DNA of 14,816 nucleotides from an uncultured Lachnospiraceae bacterium (GTDB lineage: Bacteria; Bacillota; Clostridia; Lachnospirales; Lachnospiraceae): assembly GCA_910585395.1 (NCBI GenBank), contig CAJUCK010000016.1:15601-30416 (forward strand), in the 5' to 3' direction. Of the stretch, positions 8,215 to 14,816 are shown one piece after another. Within the stretch, counting starts at the first letter, position 1. Each line of letters starts with the position of its first letter. Both the position numbers and the translations under genes were made by a program. Under the pieces are notes generated by a model that was not told the origin of the DNA, made no database searches, and saw only the letters and a list, made by a program, of their open reading frames with translations.

Positions 8215-8335
8215 TCCTTGCACGAAAAAGAGAGGTTCCATTTTTTAAGCTCTCCCTGGTCTGGTCTTTCCAAGTCATCTTTGCTCTTTCCAATGCTTTC
8301 CGTAGGATATCCAGGGTTGTTTTTATGTAACGGTT
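8189..8335 (-). other. Unidentified minus-strand open frame, possible gene remnant
   Basis: Between a stop at 8336-8338 and a stop at 8189-8191 the minus strand stays open for 48 codons with protein-like composition, reading TTLDILRKALERAKM then TWKDQTRESLKNG. No convincing start or ribosome binding site is seen, except an internal ATG that would give 29 residues. It ends inside the predicted AraC-gene promoter. It may be the tail of a lost gene or chance; no family recognised. Confidence 0.25.
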
Positions 8336-8383
8336 TTAGCATCATACGGCAGAAAAGAAATTTTATCTTTAGCCCTATCAGAT

Positions 8384-8404
8384 AAATATTATATCATAAT
8401 ATTT
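8384..8404. promoter_or_regulatory. AT-rich 21-bp palindrome, possible operator
   Basis: Arms AAATATTAT and ATAATATTT are perfect inverted copies around a 3-base centre. The minus strand also contains TATGATATAAT here. The site lies in a gene-free stretch between divergent genes, so it could be an operator or part of a lost promoter. No T-run follows. Confidence 0.35.
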
Positions 8405-8406
8405 CA

Positions 8407-8647
8407 GACTGGTGTTTGTTGAAGACGGCAGAGTGGAAAGATATGTCATTGACAAATTGCCGCGGCTGGATGATTTCTTGACAAGTATGTAAAATTTAAC
8501 TATAGTGACTATGAGAACAAGTTTACCAAAAGAGCTGTATTGTTTAAAGTCACTAAGAGCATGAAGTGACTGGGCAGAAAGTGTGTCGGACTATATGGGA
8601 ATCTGGATGATTTGGAAATCTTAAAAGTATCTGTAAAAGTATTTTGA
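8407..8647 (+). pseudogene. Degraded coding remnant, family not recognised
   Basis: Frame 8412 reads VFVEDGRVERYVIDKLPRL then DDF. Moving one base at about 8474-8477 continues as LDKYVKFNYSDYENKF, TKRAVLFKVTKSMK, an in-frame TGA at 8567, then GLYGNLDDLEILKVSV to a stop at 8645. Three consecutive blocks of soluble, charged, protein-like sequence joined by one frameshift and one stop suggest a decayed gene C-terminus. No start codon with a ribosome binding site precedes it. I cannot name the family. The rest of the 8155-8666 gap holds the palindrome, the AraC-gene promoter and a minus-strand open frame. Confidence 0.4.
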
Positions 8648-8666
8648 GGGAAGGGGCGTCAAAAAT

Positions 8667-9251
8667 ATGAAATATCAGATTTACGGTATCATTATTTTGC
8701 TGTTATTTTATGGTGTTTATCTTGGAAAGATGATGCAGCAAAGGCAGAAAGGAATACAGACAGACCAGATTGCAAAAGGCAATAAGCATGGAAAATTATT
8801 GTGGGTAGAATTATTTATGAAGTTAGCCACGTATCTTACTGTTTGTGCGGAAAGTATCAGTGTGATACGAAATATACATCAATTGCCTGTCTGTTTCAGA
8901 TGGATTGGCATGGCAGCAGCGTTTCTAGGCGTGATAGTTTTTGGGGTATCAGTTTATACCATGAAAGACAGCTGGAGGGCAGGAATTCCGGAGAATGACA
9001 AAACAGAATTTGTAACAGCGGGAATTTATGGATGGAGCCGGAATCCTGCATTTCTTGGATTTGATCTTACATATATTGGTTTGCTGCTGCTTTTTTTCAA
9101 TCAGGTATTGATGGCATTTTCCTGCTTTGCAATTCTGATGCTGCATTTGCAGATACTGCAGGAAGAAGCATACCTTGAAACTTTGTTCGGCACAGAATAT
9201 ATTAAATATAAAAACTGTGTCAGGAGATATTGGGGAAAGTATAAAAGTTAA
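8667..9251 (+). CDS. Isoprenylcysteine carboxyl methyltransferase (ICMT/PEMT-like) family membrane protein
   Basis: A 194-residue integral membrane protein with hydrophobic segments at about 3-20, 45-66, 78-98 and a longer hairpin near 128-162. The C-terminal half has the family signature: TAGIYGWSRNPAFLGF (RNP at 125-127) and the EE pair at 166-167 in LQILQEEAYLETLFGTEYIKYKNCVRRY. In the family this region binds S-adenosylmethionine at the membrane surface and methylates a lipid or an isoprenylated or other amphipathic substrate; bacterial substrates are mostly unknown. The start at ATG 8667 follows GAGGGAAGGGG by about a dozen bases. It is transcribed away from the AraC-type gene, and the intervening 512 bases look decayed, so its own promoter is uncertain. 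Function beyond the family cannot be stated. Confidence 0.85.
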   Translation: MKYQIYGIIILLLFYGVYLGKMMQQRQKGIQTDQIAKGNKHGKLLWVELFMKLATYLTVCAESISVIRNIHQLPVCFRWIGMAAAFLGVIVFGVSVYTMKDSWRAGIPENDKTEFVTAGIYGWSRNPAFLGFDLTYIGLLLLFFNQVLMAFSCFAILMLHLQILQEEAYLETLFGTEYIKYKNCVRRYWGKYKS

Positions 9252-9337
9252 ATGTACAGATTTTCTGAGAGACAAATAAGTAAAGGAGATGAAAATCTCA
9301 ATGGTTTTCCTGTGTTTGGCAGAGACGGAAATTTAGA

Positions 9338-9366
9338 TTGCTGGATAATTTGAGGTATGATATAAT
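9338..9366 (+). promoter_or_regulatory. Predicted promoter for the cdd1-like/yaaA genes
   Basis: TTGCTG (9338-9343) lies 17 bases before a perfect TATAAT (9361-9366). The next start codon is about 170 bases downstream. The leader contains two short hairpins (CACTC/GAGTG near 9440-9457 and GGCAGT/ACTGCC at 9463-9482). Confidence 0.5.
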
Positions 9367-9537
9367 CTGCCTAGAATGATTATGTTATTTAGATGGTAAA
9401 TTTCCCTGACTTCATAGAAGAAGGGGGCAGATGTTTAAACACTCAGACCAGAGTGAGAAATCGGCAGTTTGATACCACTGCCAGAAAACAAATGTAAAAC
9501 AGAATGGACAGAGCGTCATTGGTAAATGGAGGAAGAG

Positions 9538-9813
9538 ATGAGCAGTCACAGTGATTTACGCAGAATTCCAGGAGTTGGAGAAAATATGGAGCGGCATATG
9601 CAGAATATCGGGATTCGCTGTGTCGCAGATTTAAAGGGGAGAGACCCAGAAGAACTGTATCATTTAGACTGTCTGAAAAAAGGGTTTCAGGACGATAAAT
9701 GTGTACTGTATGTATTCCGCTGTGCTGTATATTATGCAGAACATGAACATCATGAGCAGGAGAAATTAAAATGGTGGTATTGGAAAGACAAAGAATACCC
9801 AGAAAAGGAGTAA
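9538..9813 (+). CDS. Helix-hairpin-helix protein of the Cdd1 (pathogenicity locus) family
   Basis: A 91-residue protein. Residues 6-36 (LRRIPGVGENMERHMQNIGI...DLKG) form a helix-hairpin-helix with the GVG turn, the same fold that grips DNA in many repair enzymes. The following RDPEELYHLDC...CVLYVFRCAVYYAE block is typical of the Cdd1 family, named for a gene beside the Clostridioides difficile toxin locus; the family is widespread and not itself a toxin gene. A first ATG at 9526 is possible, but GGAGG at 9528-9532 sits five bases before ATG 9538, which is therefore preferred. The gene is 12 bases from yaaA and shares its promoter. The molecular role is unknown; nucleic-acid binding is the inference. 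Confidence 0.82.
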   Translation: MSSHSDLRRIPGVGENMERHMQNIGIRCVADLKGRDPEELYHLDCLKKGFQDDKCVLYVFRCAVYYAEHEHHEQEKLKWWYWKDKEYPEKE

Positions 9814-9825
9814 TAATAAGGACTT

Positions 9826-10566
9826 ATGAAAATCATTATTTCTCCGGCAAAGAAGATGAATGAGAACACAGATTTGTTTGAGATAAATGCTTTACCGGAA
9901 TTTATAGATGATGCCAGGATTCTTATGCGTGAAATCCAGTCCTTGACATTAGAAGAGGCAAAAGCATTGTGGAAGTGCAATGATAAACTGGCGGCATTAA
10001 ATTACAGACGTTTTCAGGATATGGATTTGCAAAAAACGCTGACACCGGCGCTCATGTCATACCAAGGGCTGCAGTATCAGCATATGGCGCCGGAAGTATT
10101 TACAGATTTGGAATTATCATATCTTGCAGAGCATCTAAGGATTTTGTCAGGATTTTACGGTGCATTAAAACCATTTGACGGAGTAACGCCGTACCGGCTG
10201 GAAATGCAGGCGGGATTGAGCGTTAAAGGCTGCCGGAATCTGTATGAGTTCTGGGAAAAACGCTTATACCTCAGTCTGCTGGACGAGGATAGGACGATTA
10301 TTAATCTGGCGTCCAAAGAATATTCGAAATGTGTGGAGGCATATATAACGCCAGAGGACAGGTTTATCCATGTTGAGTTTGGAGAGCTGGCAGAGGGGAA
10401 GGTGAGACAGAAAGGGACGCTTGCCAAAATGGCGCGTGGAGAAATGGTACGATATATGGCAGAGAATCATATTTGCAGCCCTCAAGAGATGAGGGAGTTT
10501 CAGGCTTTGGGATTTTCCTATTGTAAAGAGCTGTCCAGCCAGGTGAAATATGTATTTTTAAAATAA
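9826..10566 (+). CDS. yaaA: Peroxide stress protein YaaA (UPF0246 family)
   Basis: A 246-residue, full-length member. Signature blocks in order: IISPAKKMN at 4-12 (the family opening), LSGFYGALKPFDGVTPYRLEM at 107-127, INLASKEYSK at 159-168 and KMARGEMVRY at 201-210, ending in FSYCKELSSQVKYVFLK. In Escherichia coli the homologue limits intracellular iron during peroxide stress and protects DNA; related structures show a helix-hairpin-helix-like DNA-binding fold. An AAGGAG straddles the upstream stop and AAGGA lies close to ATG 9826. Coupling to the helix-hairpin-helix gene just upstream suggests a joint role in genome protection, which is inference. The protein uses KKM where proteobacterial members mostly have KTL, as is common in Firmicutes. 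Confidence 0.92.
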   Translation: MKIIISPAKKMNENTDLFEINALPEFIDDARILMREIQSLTLEEAKALWKCNDKLAALNYRRFQDMDLQKTLTPALMSYQGLQYQHMAPEVFTDLELSYLAEHLRILSGFYGALKPFDGVTPYRLEMQAGLSVKGCRNLYEFWEKRLYLSLLDEDRTIINLASKEYSKCVEAYITPEDRFIHVEFGELAEGKVRQKGTLAKMARGEMVRYMAENHICSPQEMREFQALGFSYCKELSSQVKYVFLK

Positions 10567-10676
10567 ATGAAGATGAGAGAGTGAACTTTCCAGAATCTGG
10601 GAATAGTTTTAGAATGAACAGAATAAAATATCATAGAATCTTAATGGACATTCTATCTAAAGAGAGGAAGAGAAAA

Positions 10677-11090
10677 ATGGAAAAGAAGAATCCTATGAGA
10701 AAGAATCTTGTTCAGGCACAGGGAGAGAAAAGAGTCAGGATATCTGTACTGACTATTTTAAAAATACTGCTGGCAATGTATCTCTTAACGGGAGCTCTGC
10801 TGCTGATTTTATCGGCTATGCTTTATAAAATGCAGCTGAGTGAAAGCGTAGTATCAGTAGGTATCGTTCTGATTTATGTTTTATCTGGATTTTTAGGAGG
10901 ATTTTTAAGCGGCAAGGTGATGAAAACCAGACGTTTTTTCTGGGGGATGATTATGGGAGGCGCATATTTCCTGATTTTGATTTTGGGTTCCATTTTATTT
11001 CAAAAAGGAATTAACATGGAGATCACACGTTTCTTTACGACTTTGATATTGTGCACAGCATCTGGAATGATTGGCGGTATGGTAAGCTGA
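10677..11090 (+). CDS. TIGR04086-family membrane protein
   Basis: A 137-residue, very hydrophobic protein with four predicted membrane segments at about 25-48, 57-79, 87-107 and 117-135. The KMQLSESVVSVGIVLIYVLSGFLGGFLSGK stretch and the terminal ASGMIGGMVS are diagnostic of the TIGR04086 (YrzE-related) family of Firmicutes. Its function is unknown. An earlier GTG in frame at 10581 would add 32 polar residues without a ribosome binding site, whereas GAGG lies about ten bases before ATG 10677, so the shorter start is chosen. It may be co-transcribed with yaaA, but 110 bases separate them and no terminator or clear promoter was found in between. Confidence 0.82.
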   Translation: MEKKNPMRKNLVQAQGEKRVRISVLTILKILLAMYLLTGALLLILSAMLYKMQLSESVVSVGIVLIYVLSGFLGGFLSGKVMKTRRFFWGMIMGGAYFLILILGSILFQKGINMEITRFFTTLILCTASGMIGGMVS

Positions 11091-11143
11091 CATTTTATGC
11101 AGCAAGAATGTGGAATTGACGAAAATTAATTTGGGTGATAAGC

Positions 11144-11152
11144 TGGTACAAT
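11144..11152 (+). promoter_or_regulatory. Possible extended -10 promoter of the lipoprotein-kinase operon
   Basis: TGGTACAAT has the TGn extension plus a -10 one base from consensus. No good -35 sits 17 bases upstream. It lies 30 bases before the lipoprotein start codon, which suits a transcription start near 11158. Confidence 0.35.
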
Positions 11153-11181
11153 AGAGGGGGCTGGGAAAGGAATAAGAGAAG

Positions 11182-12801
11182 ATGGAACGAAAGAAGAGAT
11201 ATCAATATACAATACTTTTGTTTCTGATGGTGTCTGGCTTGACATTTGCGGCATGTGAAGGACAAAAGGAGACGCAGGAGAAGAAAGATGCAGAATATGT
11301 CCATCTTTCTCTTTTTTGTGATGTAAATTTCTGGAAACCGCCTCAATGGGAGACGAAAAAAGGCAGTATCACAGGAGAGATTTCAGAAAAAACGGGCGTT
11401 GTGATTGATACCAGCGTACCTGCCCAGGACGGAGACAAACAGTTGAGCCGGCTGCTGGTCAATGGCGAACTTCCAGATATGGCTTCTGTTACGGACAGCA
11501 CTATGATCAGCCAGTTAGTAGATTCAGGCAAAGTGTGGGACTTGGAGGAATTTTTTGAAACTTATCTGCCAGATTCCCATATTCTTAGAGATTTTCCGGA
11601 AGATGTAAAGGAAATGTTAAAAGAACGTGATGGCGGATGGTATGCCTGGCCTTCTCATATTGATTCTGATGATGCCAGAAACCAATGGCCTCCGACGGCA
11701 GAATGCTACGCAGATGAAGAAGAGTATTTATGGAATTGTGGAATAATATGGAATAGAAGGCTGTTAGATGAGCTTGGACTTTCCATTGAGCATTTAGAGA
11801 CAAAAGAAGAAGTTCTGCGTGCATTTGAAAGGGCAAAGCAATGGAACCAGCAGAAAGAAGAGGAGATCATTCCTCTTTTGGTGGATGGAAAAGATTATCA
11901 GGAATTTACATTGGATTTTCTCCAGGAAACTTTTGGTATGCTGCCTATTGCAAAAGACGGCGCTTATTGTTCTCCAATATTACAGCCGGAGACAAAAGAG
12001 GCGCTGGAGTTTTTAAACCAGGCGCTGCGTGAGAAATATATATTGCCGGAGCAGCTTACCTGGCAGAATTTGACAGTCAAAAATACCCTGTCAGATGGAC
12101 AGGTGCTGTGTTTTATTGGCAACATTGCAAATTCAGATATCAATGCTCTGGAATGGGTTTCTTCTGGACAGATTCGTTCAGACTCAGGGAAACCTTCTGT
12201 CTGGGGAAAGAGGAACACATCTACTACAGGGTGGCTCAATACATTTCTGTCCAAATCATGCGAGCACCCACAGGAACTGGCTGTCTGGCTGGACTATATG
12301 ACAAGTGAAGAAGGGCTGCTGCTCTGGGACTGCGGGCAGCAGGGAGTGGATTATGAACTGGATGAATCTGGGCTGGTAAGACGCTTTACGCAGGAAGAAA
12401 AGCCAGATAAAAATGAAACCAGCGCCTGGTGGCCGTTTGGCAATATCGCATGGCTGTGGAGTGTATTGGCTCCTTATGAAGAAGGAAGCCAGGAGGATGC
12501 GTCAAGCAAAATCAAAGTGGCATATGCCAAGACAGCAGGAACAAAGATATATAATGCATCTTTGACAGATATCAGTCTTGAAGGAGAGGAAAAGAGGCTG
12601 GAAGAAACATTAAATACATATATCAAAAAGGAAATCTCGTCACTGTTACTGACGGAAAGCACAGAAGATTTTGAAGAAAAATATACGGCGTTGATGGATT
12701 CTCTTGAGCAGAAGGGAATCCGAAAACTGGACAAACAGAAAAACAGCCTGTACCAGCAGAAATGCAGTGAGGCAGGTGAATCTATATGCATACAAGAATG
12801 A
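11182..12801 (+). CDS. Extracellular solute-binding lipoprotein (family 1-like)
   Basis: A 539-residue secreted protein. A lysine/arginine-rich start, a hydrophobic core and the lipobox LTFAAC predict cleavage before C25 and lipid anchoring to the outer membrane leaflet. The mature part has the solute-binding style seen in YtcQ/LplA-type proteins: GEISEKTGVVIDTS, then NGELPDMASVTDS, WDLEEFFETYLPD, WNRRLLDELGL and WLDYMTSEEGLLLWD. These proteins bind sugars or sugar acids for ABC importers or pass a signal to a membrane kinase. The ligand cannot be read. Its stop overlaps the sensor kinase start by 16 bases, so the two are translationally coupled. No permease genes occur in the window. The start ATG 11182 follows AAGGAA by ten bases. 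Confidence 0.85.
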   Translation: MERKKRYQYTILLFLMVSGLTFAACEGQKETQEKKDAEYVHLSLFCDVNFWKPPQWETKKGSITGEISEKTGVVIDTSVPAQDGDKQLSRLLVNGELPDMASVTDSTMISQLVDSGKVWDLEEFFETYLPDSHILRDFPEDVKEMLKERDGGWYAWPSHIDSDDARNQWPPTAECYADEEEYLWNCGIIWNRRLLDELGLSIEHLETKEEVLRAFERAKQWNQQKEEEIIPLLVDGKDYQEFTLDFLQETFGMLPIAKDGAYCSPILQPETKEALEFLNQALREKYILPEQLTWQNLTVKNTLSDGQVLCFIGNIANSDINALEWVSSGQIRSDSGKPSVWGKRNTSTTGWLNTFLSKSCEHPQELAVWLDYMTSEEGLLLWDCGQQGVDYELDESGLVRRFTQEEKPDKNETSAWWPFGNIAWLWSVLAPYEEGSQEDASSKIKVAYAKTAGTKIYNASLTDISLEGEEKRLEETLNTYIKKEISSLLLTESTEDFEEKYTALMDSLEQKGIRKLDKQKNSLYQQKCSEAGESICIQE

Positions 12802-14519
12802 AAAAGACAACTTTTCGAAAACTTTTGCTGGTGGGAGGGATGGTTTTTCTTGTATTGATGGGAGCTTTCATGCTGACCAGATATTCTATCAGGCAGACTG
12901 TGCAGGAAAATATGAGACAGGCAGAACAGAGCCTGCTGATGCAGATGGAGGATAAATTTCAGGATTATCGTTATAATATGATACAGATTGTTTCTTCTAT
13001 GGTCTATTCCCCAACTGTGTATTCTTGTTTTTTTCAGAATTCTGCGGAACGTGTGATGGCAAATGAAGATGTTTCCATGGTTTTTTCCAATACGTTTCTT
13101 TTAGACAATACGATTACAGATATTTTCTTATATGATAAAGACATGAAACGGATTGCCAGCGCTGGCAAAGAAATAGAAGAGCTGGAGGATTGTGGATTTA
13201 TAAACGAATGGAAAGAGCAGATTACATTCAGCGGTTTATTTGAAATGCCAGATACAAAATCGCCCGGCTATGCTCTGTTTTTTCCTGTTTTTAAGCTGGA
13301 AAGCGAAAAATATGCAGAGCAGATCGGCATGTGCATTTTGGTATTTAAGACCCAGAAATTGATGGAAATACTTTCAGATGCACATCTTGTGTCTGGCGGG
13401 GAGCTTTATCTGGAAGATGCAGACAGACAGATCCTTGCTGCTTCAAGCGGAGATGTCTTAGGAAGAGATTTGAAAAAGCTGGCTGATTATGAGAGCGGCA
13501 GCAGAGAAACCAGGGCGCTGGCGATAGAAGGCTGGAATCTGGTTCTTATGAGAACAGAAGCGGGACTTTCCCAGGAATTATACAGAAATACTTGTTTTAT
13601 TGCAGCAGCTTATCTGCTGGCAGGAGCGCTTATATTTTGGCTTTTAATTATCTGTTATCGGAGTCTGGTGCGGCCAATACAGGAGATGTATGACTTTGTC
13701 CAAGAAGTGTCTTTCAATCCCAGACTCCGCATAGAAGTAAAAGATAAAAATGAAATCGGCAAGGTGGAGCAGGAACTAAATCAGATGTTAGACAGTATTG
13801 CCCAGAAAAATACAGAGATTCAAGAGATTAAGGAATGGGCTTACCAGTCAGAACTGGCAAAAAAACAGCTTCAGATTCTGGTGTACCGTAACCAGATACA
13901 TCCGCATTTCTTGTATAATACCTTAGACTGTGTCCGTGCCATGGCAGTCCTCAATGACCAGAAACCAATTGCAGCCATTACACTTGCTTTATCCAGAATG
14001 TTCCGCTTTGCTGTAAAAGAGGAAAATGTGGTAATGGTAGAGGATGAAGTAAATTATACCAGAGAATATGCCAGGATTATAGATTATCGTTTTAATGGGA
14101 AAATTAAAATAGAGATCGAAATGGAAGACGCCATTGCTGCCCGGCCAATGATAAAATTGATTTTACAGCCTATCATTGAAAATGCGGTATTTCACGGTCT
14201 GGAGCAGCAGGTAGGAGGCGGCAGGGTAAAGGCTTCTATTTGTAAAGCAGATGAGGGCAGACTGCATCTTGAAGTTACAGATAATGGCTGCGGCATGCCG
14301 GCGGAAACACTGGAAACGCTTCGCAGGTCTCTGACAGGAGAACAGAAAGAAGACAGTATTGGGCTGCCCAATATCTGCCATCGTCTGAGACTGTTTTATG
14401 GGGATGAGATGAGATTTTCCATAGACAGCAGAGAAAACGAAGGGACAAGGGTGGTCATAGACATAGCAGATAAAGTGGAAGACAGGGGGATTGGATATGT
14501 ATCGGATTTTTCTGGCTGA
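12786..14519 (+). CDS. YesM-type sensor histidine kinase
   Basis: A 577-residue membrane kinase. A first membrane helix (about 13-31) and a second (271-291) enclose an extracellular sensor of roughly 240 residues. A HAMP-like linker follows (RSLVRPIQEMYDFV to LNQMLDSIAQKN). The His_kinase (PF06580-type) box QIHPHFLYN puts the phosphoacceptor at H374. The ATPase domain has N466 in IIENAVFHGL and D499-N-G-C-G-M504. It should phosphorylate the response regulator encoded next. AGGTGA at 12774-12779 is six bases before ATG 12786, overlapping the lipoprotein gene by 16 bases; ATG 12798 would give a classical ATGA overlap but lacks the spacing, so it is the alternative. The 3' end overlaps the regulator gene by 23 bases. 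The lipoprotein is a plausible signal input. Confidence 0.92.
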   Translation: MHTRMKKTTFRKLLLVGGMVFLVLMGAFMLTRYSIRQTVQENMRQAEQSLLMQMEDKFQDYRYNMIQIVSSMVYSPTVYSCFFQNSAERVMANEDVSMVFSNTFLLDNTITDIFLYDKDMKRIASAGKEIEELEDCGFINEWKEQITFSGLFEMPDTKSPGYALFFPVFKLESEKYAEQIGMCILVFKTQKLMEILSDAHLVSGGELYLEDADRQILAASSGDVLGRDLKKLADYESGSRETRALAIEGWNLVLMRTEAGLSQELYRNTCFIAAAYLLAGALIFWLLIICYRSLVRPIQEMYDFVQEVSFNPRLRIEVKDKNEIGKVEQELNQMLDSIAQKNTEIQEIKEWAYQSELAKKQLQILVYRNQIHPHFLYNTLDCVRAMAVLNDQKPIAAITLALSRMFRFAVKEENVVMVEDEVNYTREYARIIDYRFNGKIKIEIEMEDAIAARPMIKLILQPIIENAVFHGLEQQVGGGRVKASICKADEGRLHLEVTDNGCGMPAETLETLRRSLTGEQKEDSIGLPNICHRLRLFYGDEMRFSIDSRENEGTRVVIDIADKVEDRGIGYVSDFSG

Positions 14520-14816
14520 TGATGAAATTTGGGAAATGAAAGGAATGAAAAAAATTATACAGCAGATGGGGCTTCCCCTGCAGGTGATTGGTGAAGCGGA
14601 GGATGGAATCTCTGCCTGGGAAGGTCTCAAACAAAAGAAACCAGATATTCTGCTGGCAGATATTCGTATGCCAGGTTATAATGGCCTGGAACTGGTGCAG
14701 AGGATAAGGCAGGAAGGATTGGAGACAAAAATCATTTTTATCAGCGGCTATGCAGAATTTTCTTATGCACAAAAAGCTTTGCGGATGGGAGTGTCGGATT
14801 ATCTGATAAAGCCTGT
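14497..14816 (+). CDS. Response regulator receiver domain, YesN-type (3' end outside window)
   Basis: Only the first 106 residues are present. They form a complete-looking receiver core: MYRIFLADDEIW (acidic D8-D9), phosphoacceptor D55 in LLADIRMPGYNG, S83 in IIFISGYAEF, and K105 in YLIKP. The form of the receiver and the YesM-type partner predict an AraC-type DNA-binding domain further on, not visible here. Start ATG 14497 follows AGGGGGA at 14484-14490 by six bases and lies within the kinase gene's last codons, so translation is coupled. Phosphorylation by that kinase likely controls a nearby transport or catabolic operon. Confidence 0.88.
   Translation, partial: MYRIFLADDEIWEMKGMKKIIQQMGLPLQVIGEAEDGISAWEGLKQKKPDILLADIRMPGYNGLELVQRIRQEGLETKIIFISGYAEFSYAQKALRMGVSDYLIKP

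Noticed and set aside
6974..8666. Mobile element as the cause of the decay zone
   Set aside because: No transposase, terminal inverted repeats, target duplications or attachment-like direct repeats were found.
10581..10676. GTG start extending the TIGR04086 protein by 32 residues
   Set aside because: The extension is polar, lacks a ribosome binding site and exceeds the family's usual length; ATG 10677 fits better.
14163..14630. 155-codon minus-strand open frame across the kinase-regulator junction
   Set aside because: It is antisense to the kinase ATPase domain and receiver start, both with clear motifs; its translation has no family features.

Overview
The window looks like chromosome of a low-to-moderate GC Clostridia, most likely a gut Lachnospiraceae. 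The basis is protein style (a clostridial YaaA, a Cdd1-type helix-hairpin-helix protein, a TIGR04086 membrane protein, a YesM/YesN two-component pair), strong GGAGG-type ribosome binding sites and short intergenic gaps. The species call is inference; no rRNA, tRNA, CRISPR array or intact insertion sequence was seen.

Region 1 (1-5026) is the end of a DNA-modification or defence locus. The 3' part of an Eco57I/TaqI-like N6-adenine methyltransferase overlaps by 11 bases a 1077-residue protein with its own N6-methylase core (DMCCGSG, NPPW). The N-terminus of that second protein carries a nuclease-like D...ExE(K)...QxxxY pattern. The upstream part of the locus is outside the window.

Region 2 (5027-6973) is a redox-flavoured cluster: a MarR regulator whose sigma-A-like promoter runs straight into a 23-bp palindrome, then a pyridoxamine-phosphate-oxidase-like flavin protein, a 65-residue CxxCxC protein, and a short-chain flavodoxin.

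Region 3 (6974-8666) is a decay zone around one intact AraC/GyrI-like regulator on the minus strand. It holds a frameshifted fragment of a macro-domain protein-ADP-ribose hydrolase followed by a good terminator, and a second degraded coding stretch that I could not identify. It also holds an AT-rich perfect palindrome and an unexplained minus-strand open frame.

Region 4 (8667-11090) has an isoprenylcysteine-methyltransferase-like membrane protein. It is followed, behind a predicted promoter, by a cdd1-like gene, yaaA and a four-helix TIGR04086 membrane protein.

Region 5 (11182-14816) is a tightly overlapping signalling operon: a solute-binding lipoprotein, a YesM-type sensor kinase, and the receiver domain of a YesN-type response regulator cut off by the window end. 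The lipoprotein probably captures a ligand, likely a carbohydrate, for the kinase or for an ABC importer encoded further on.
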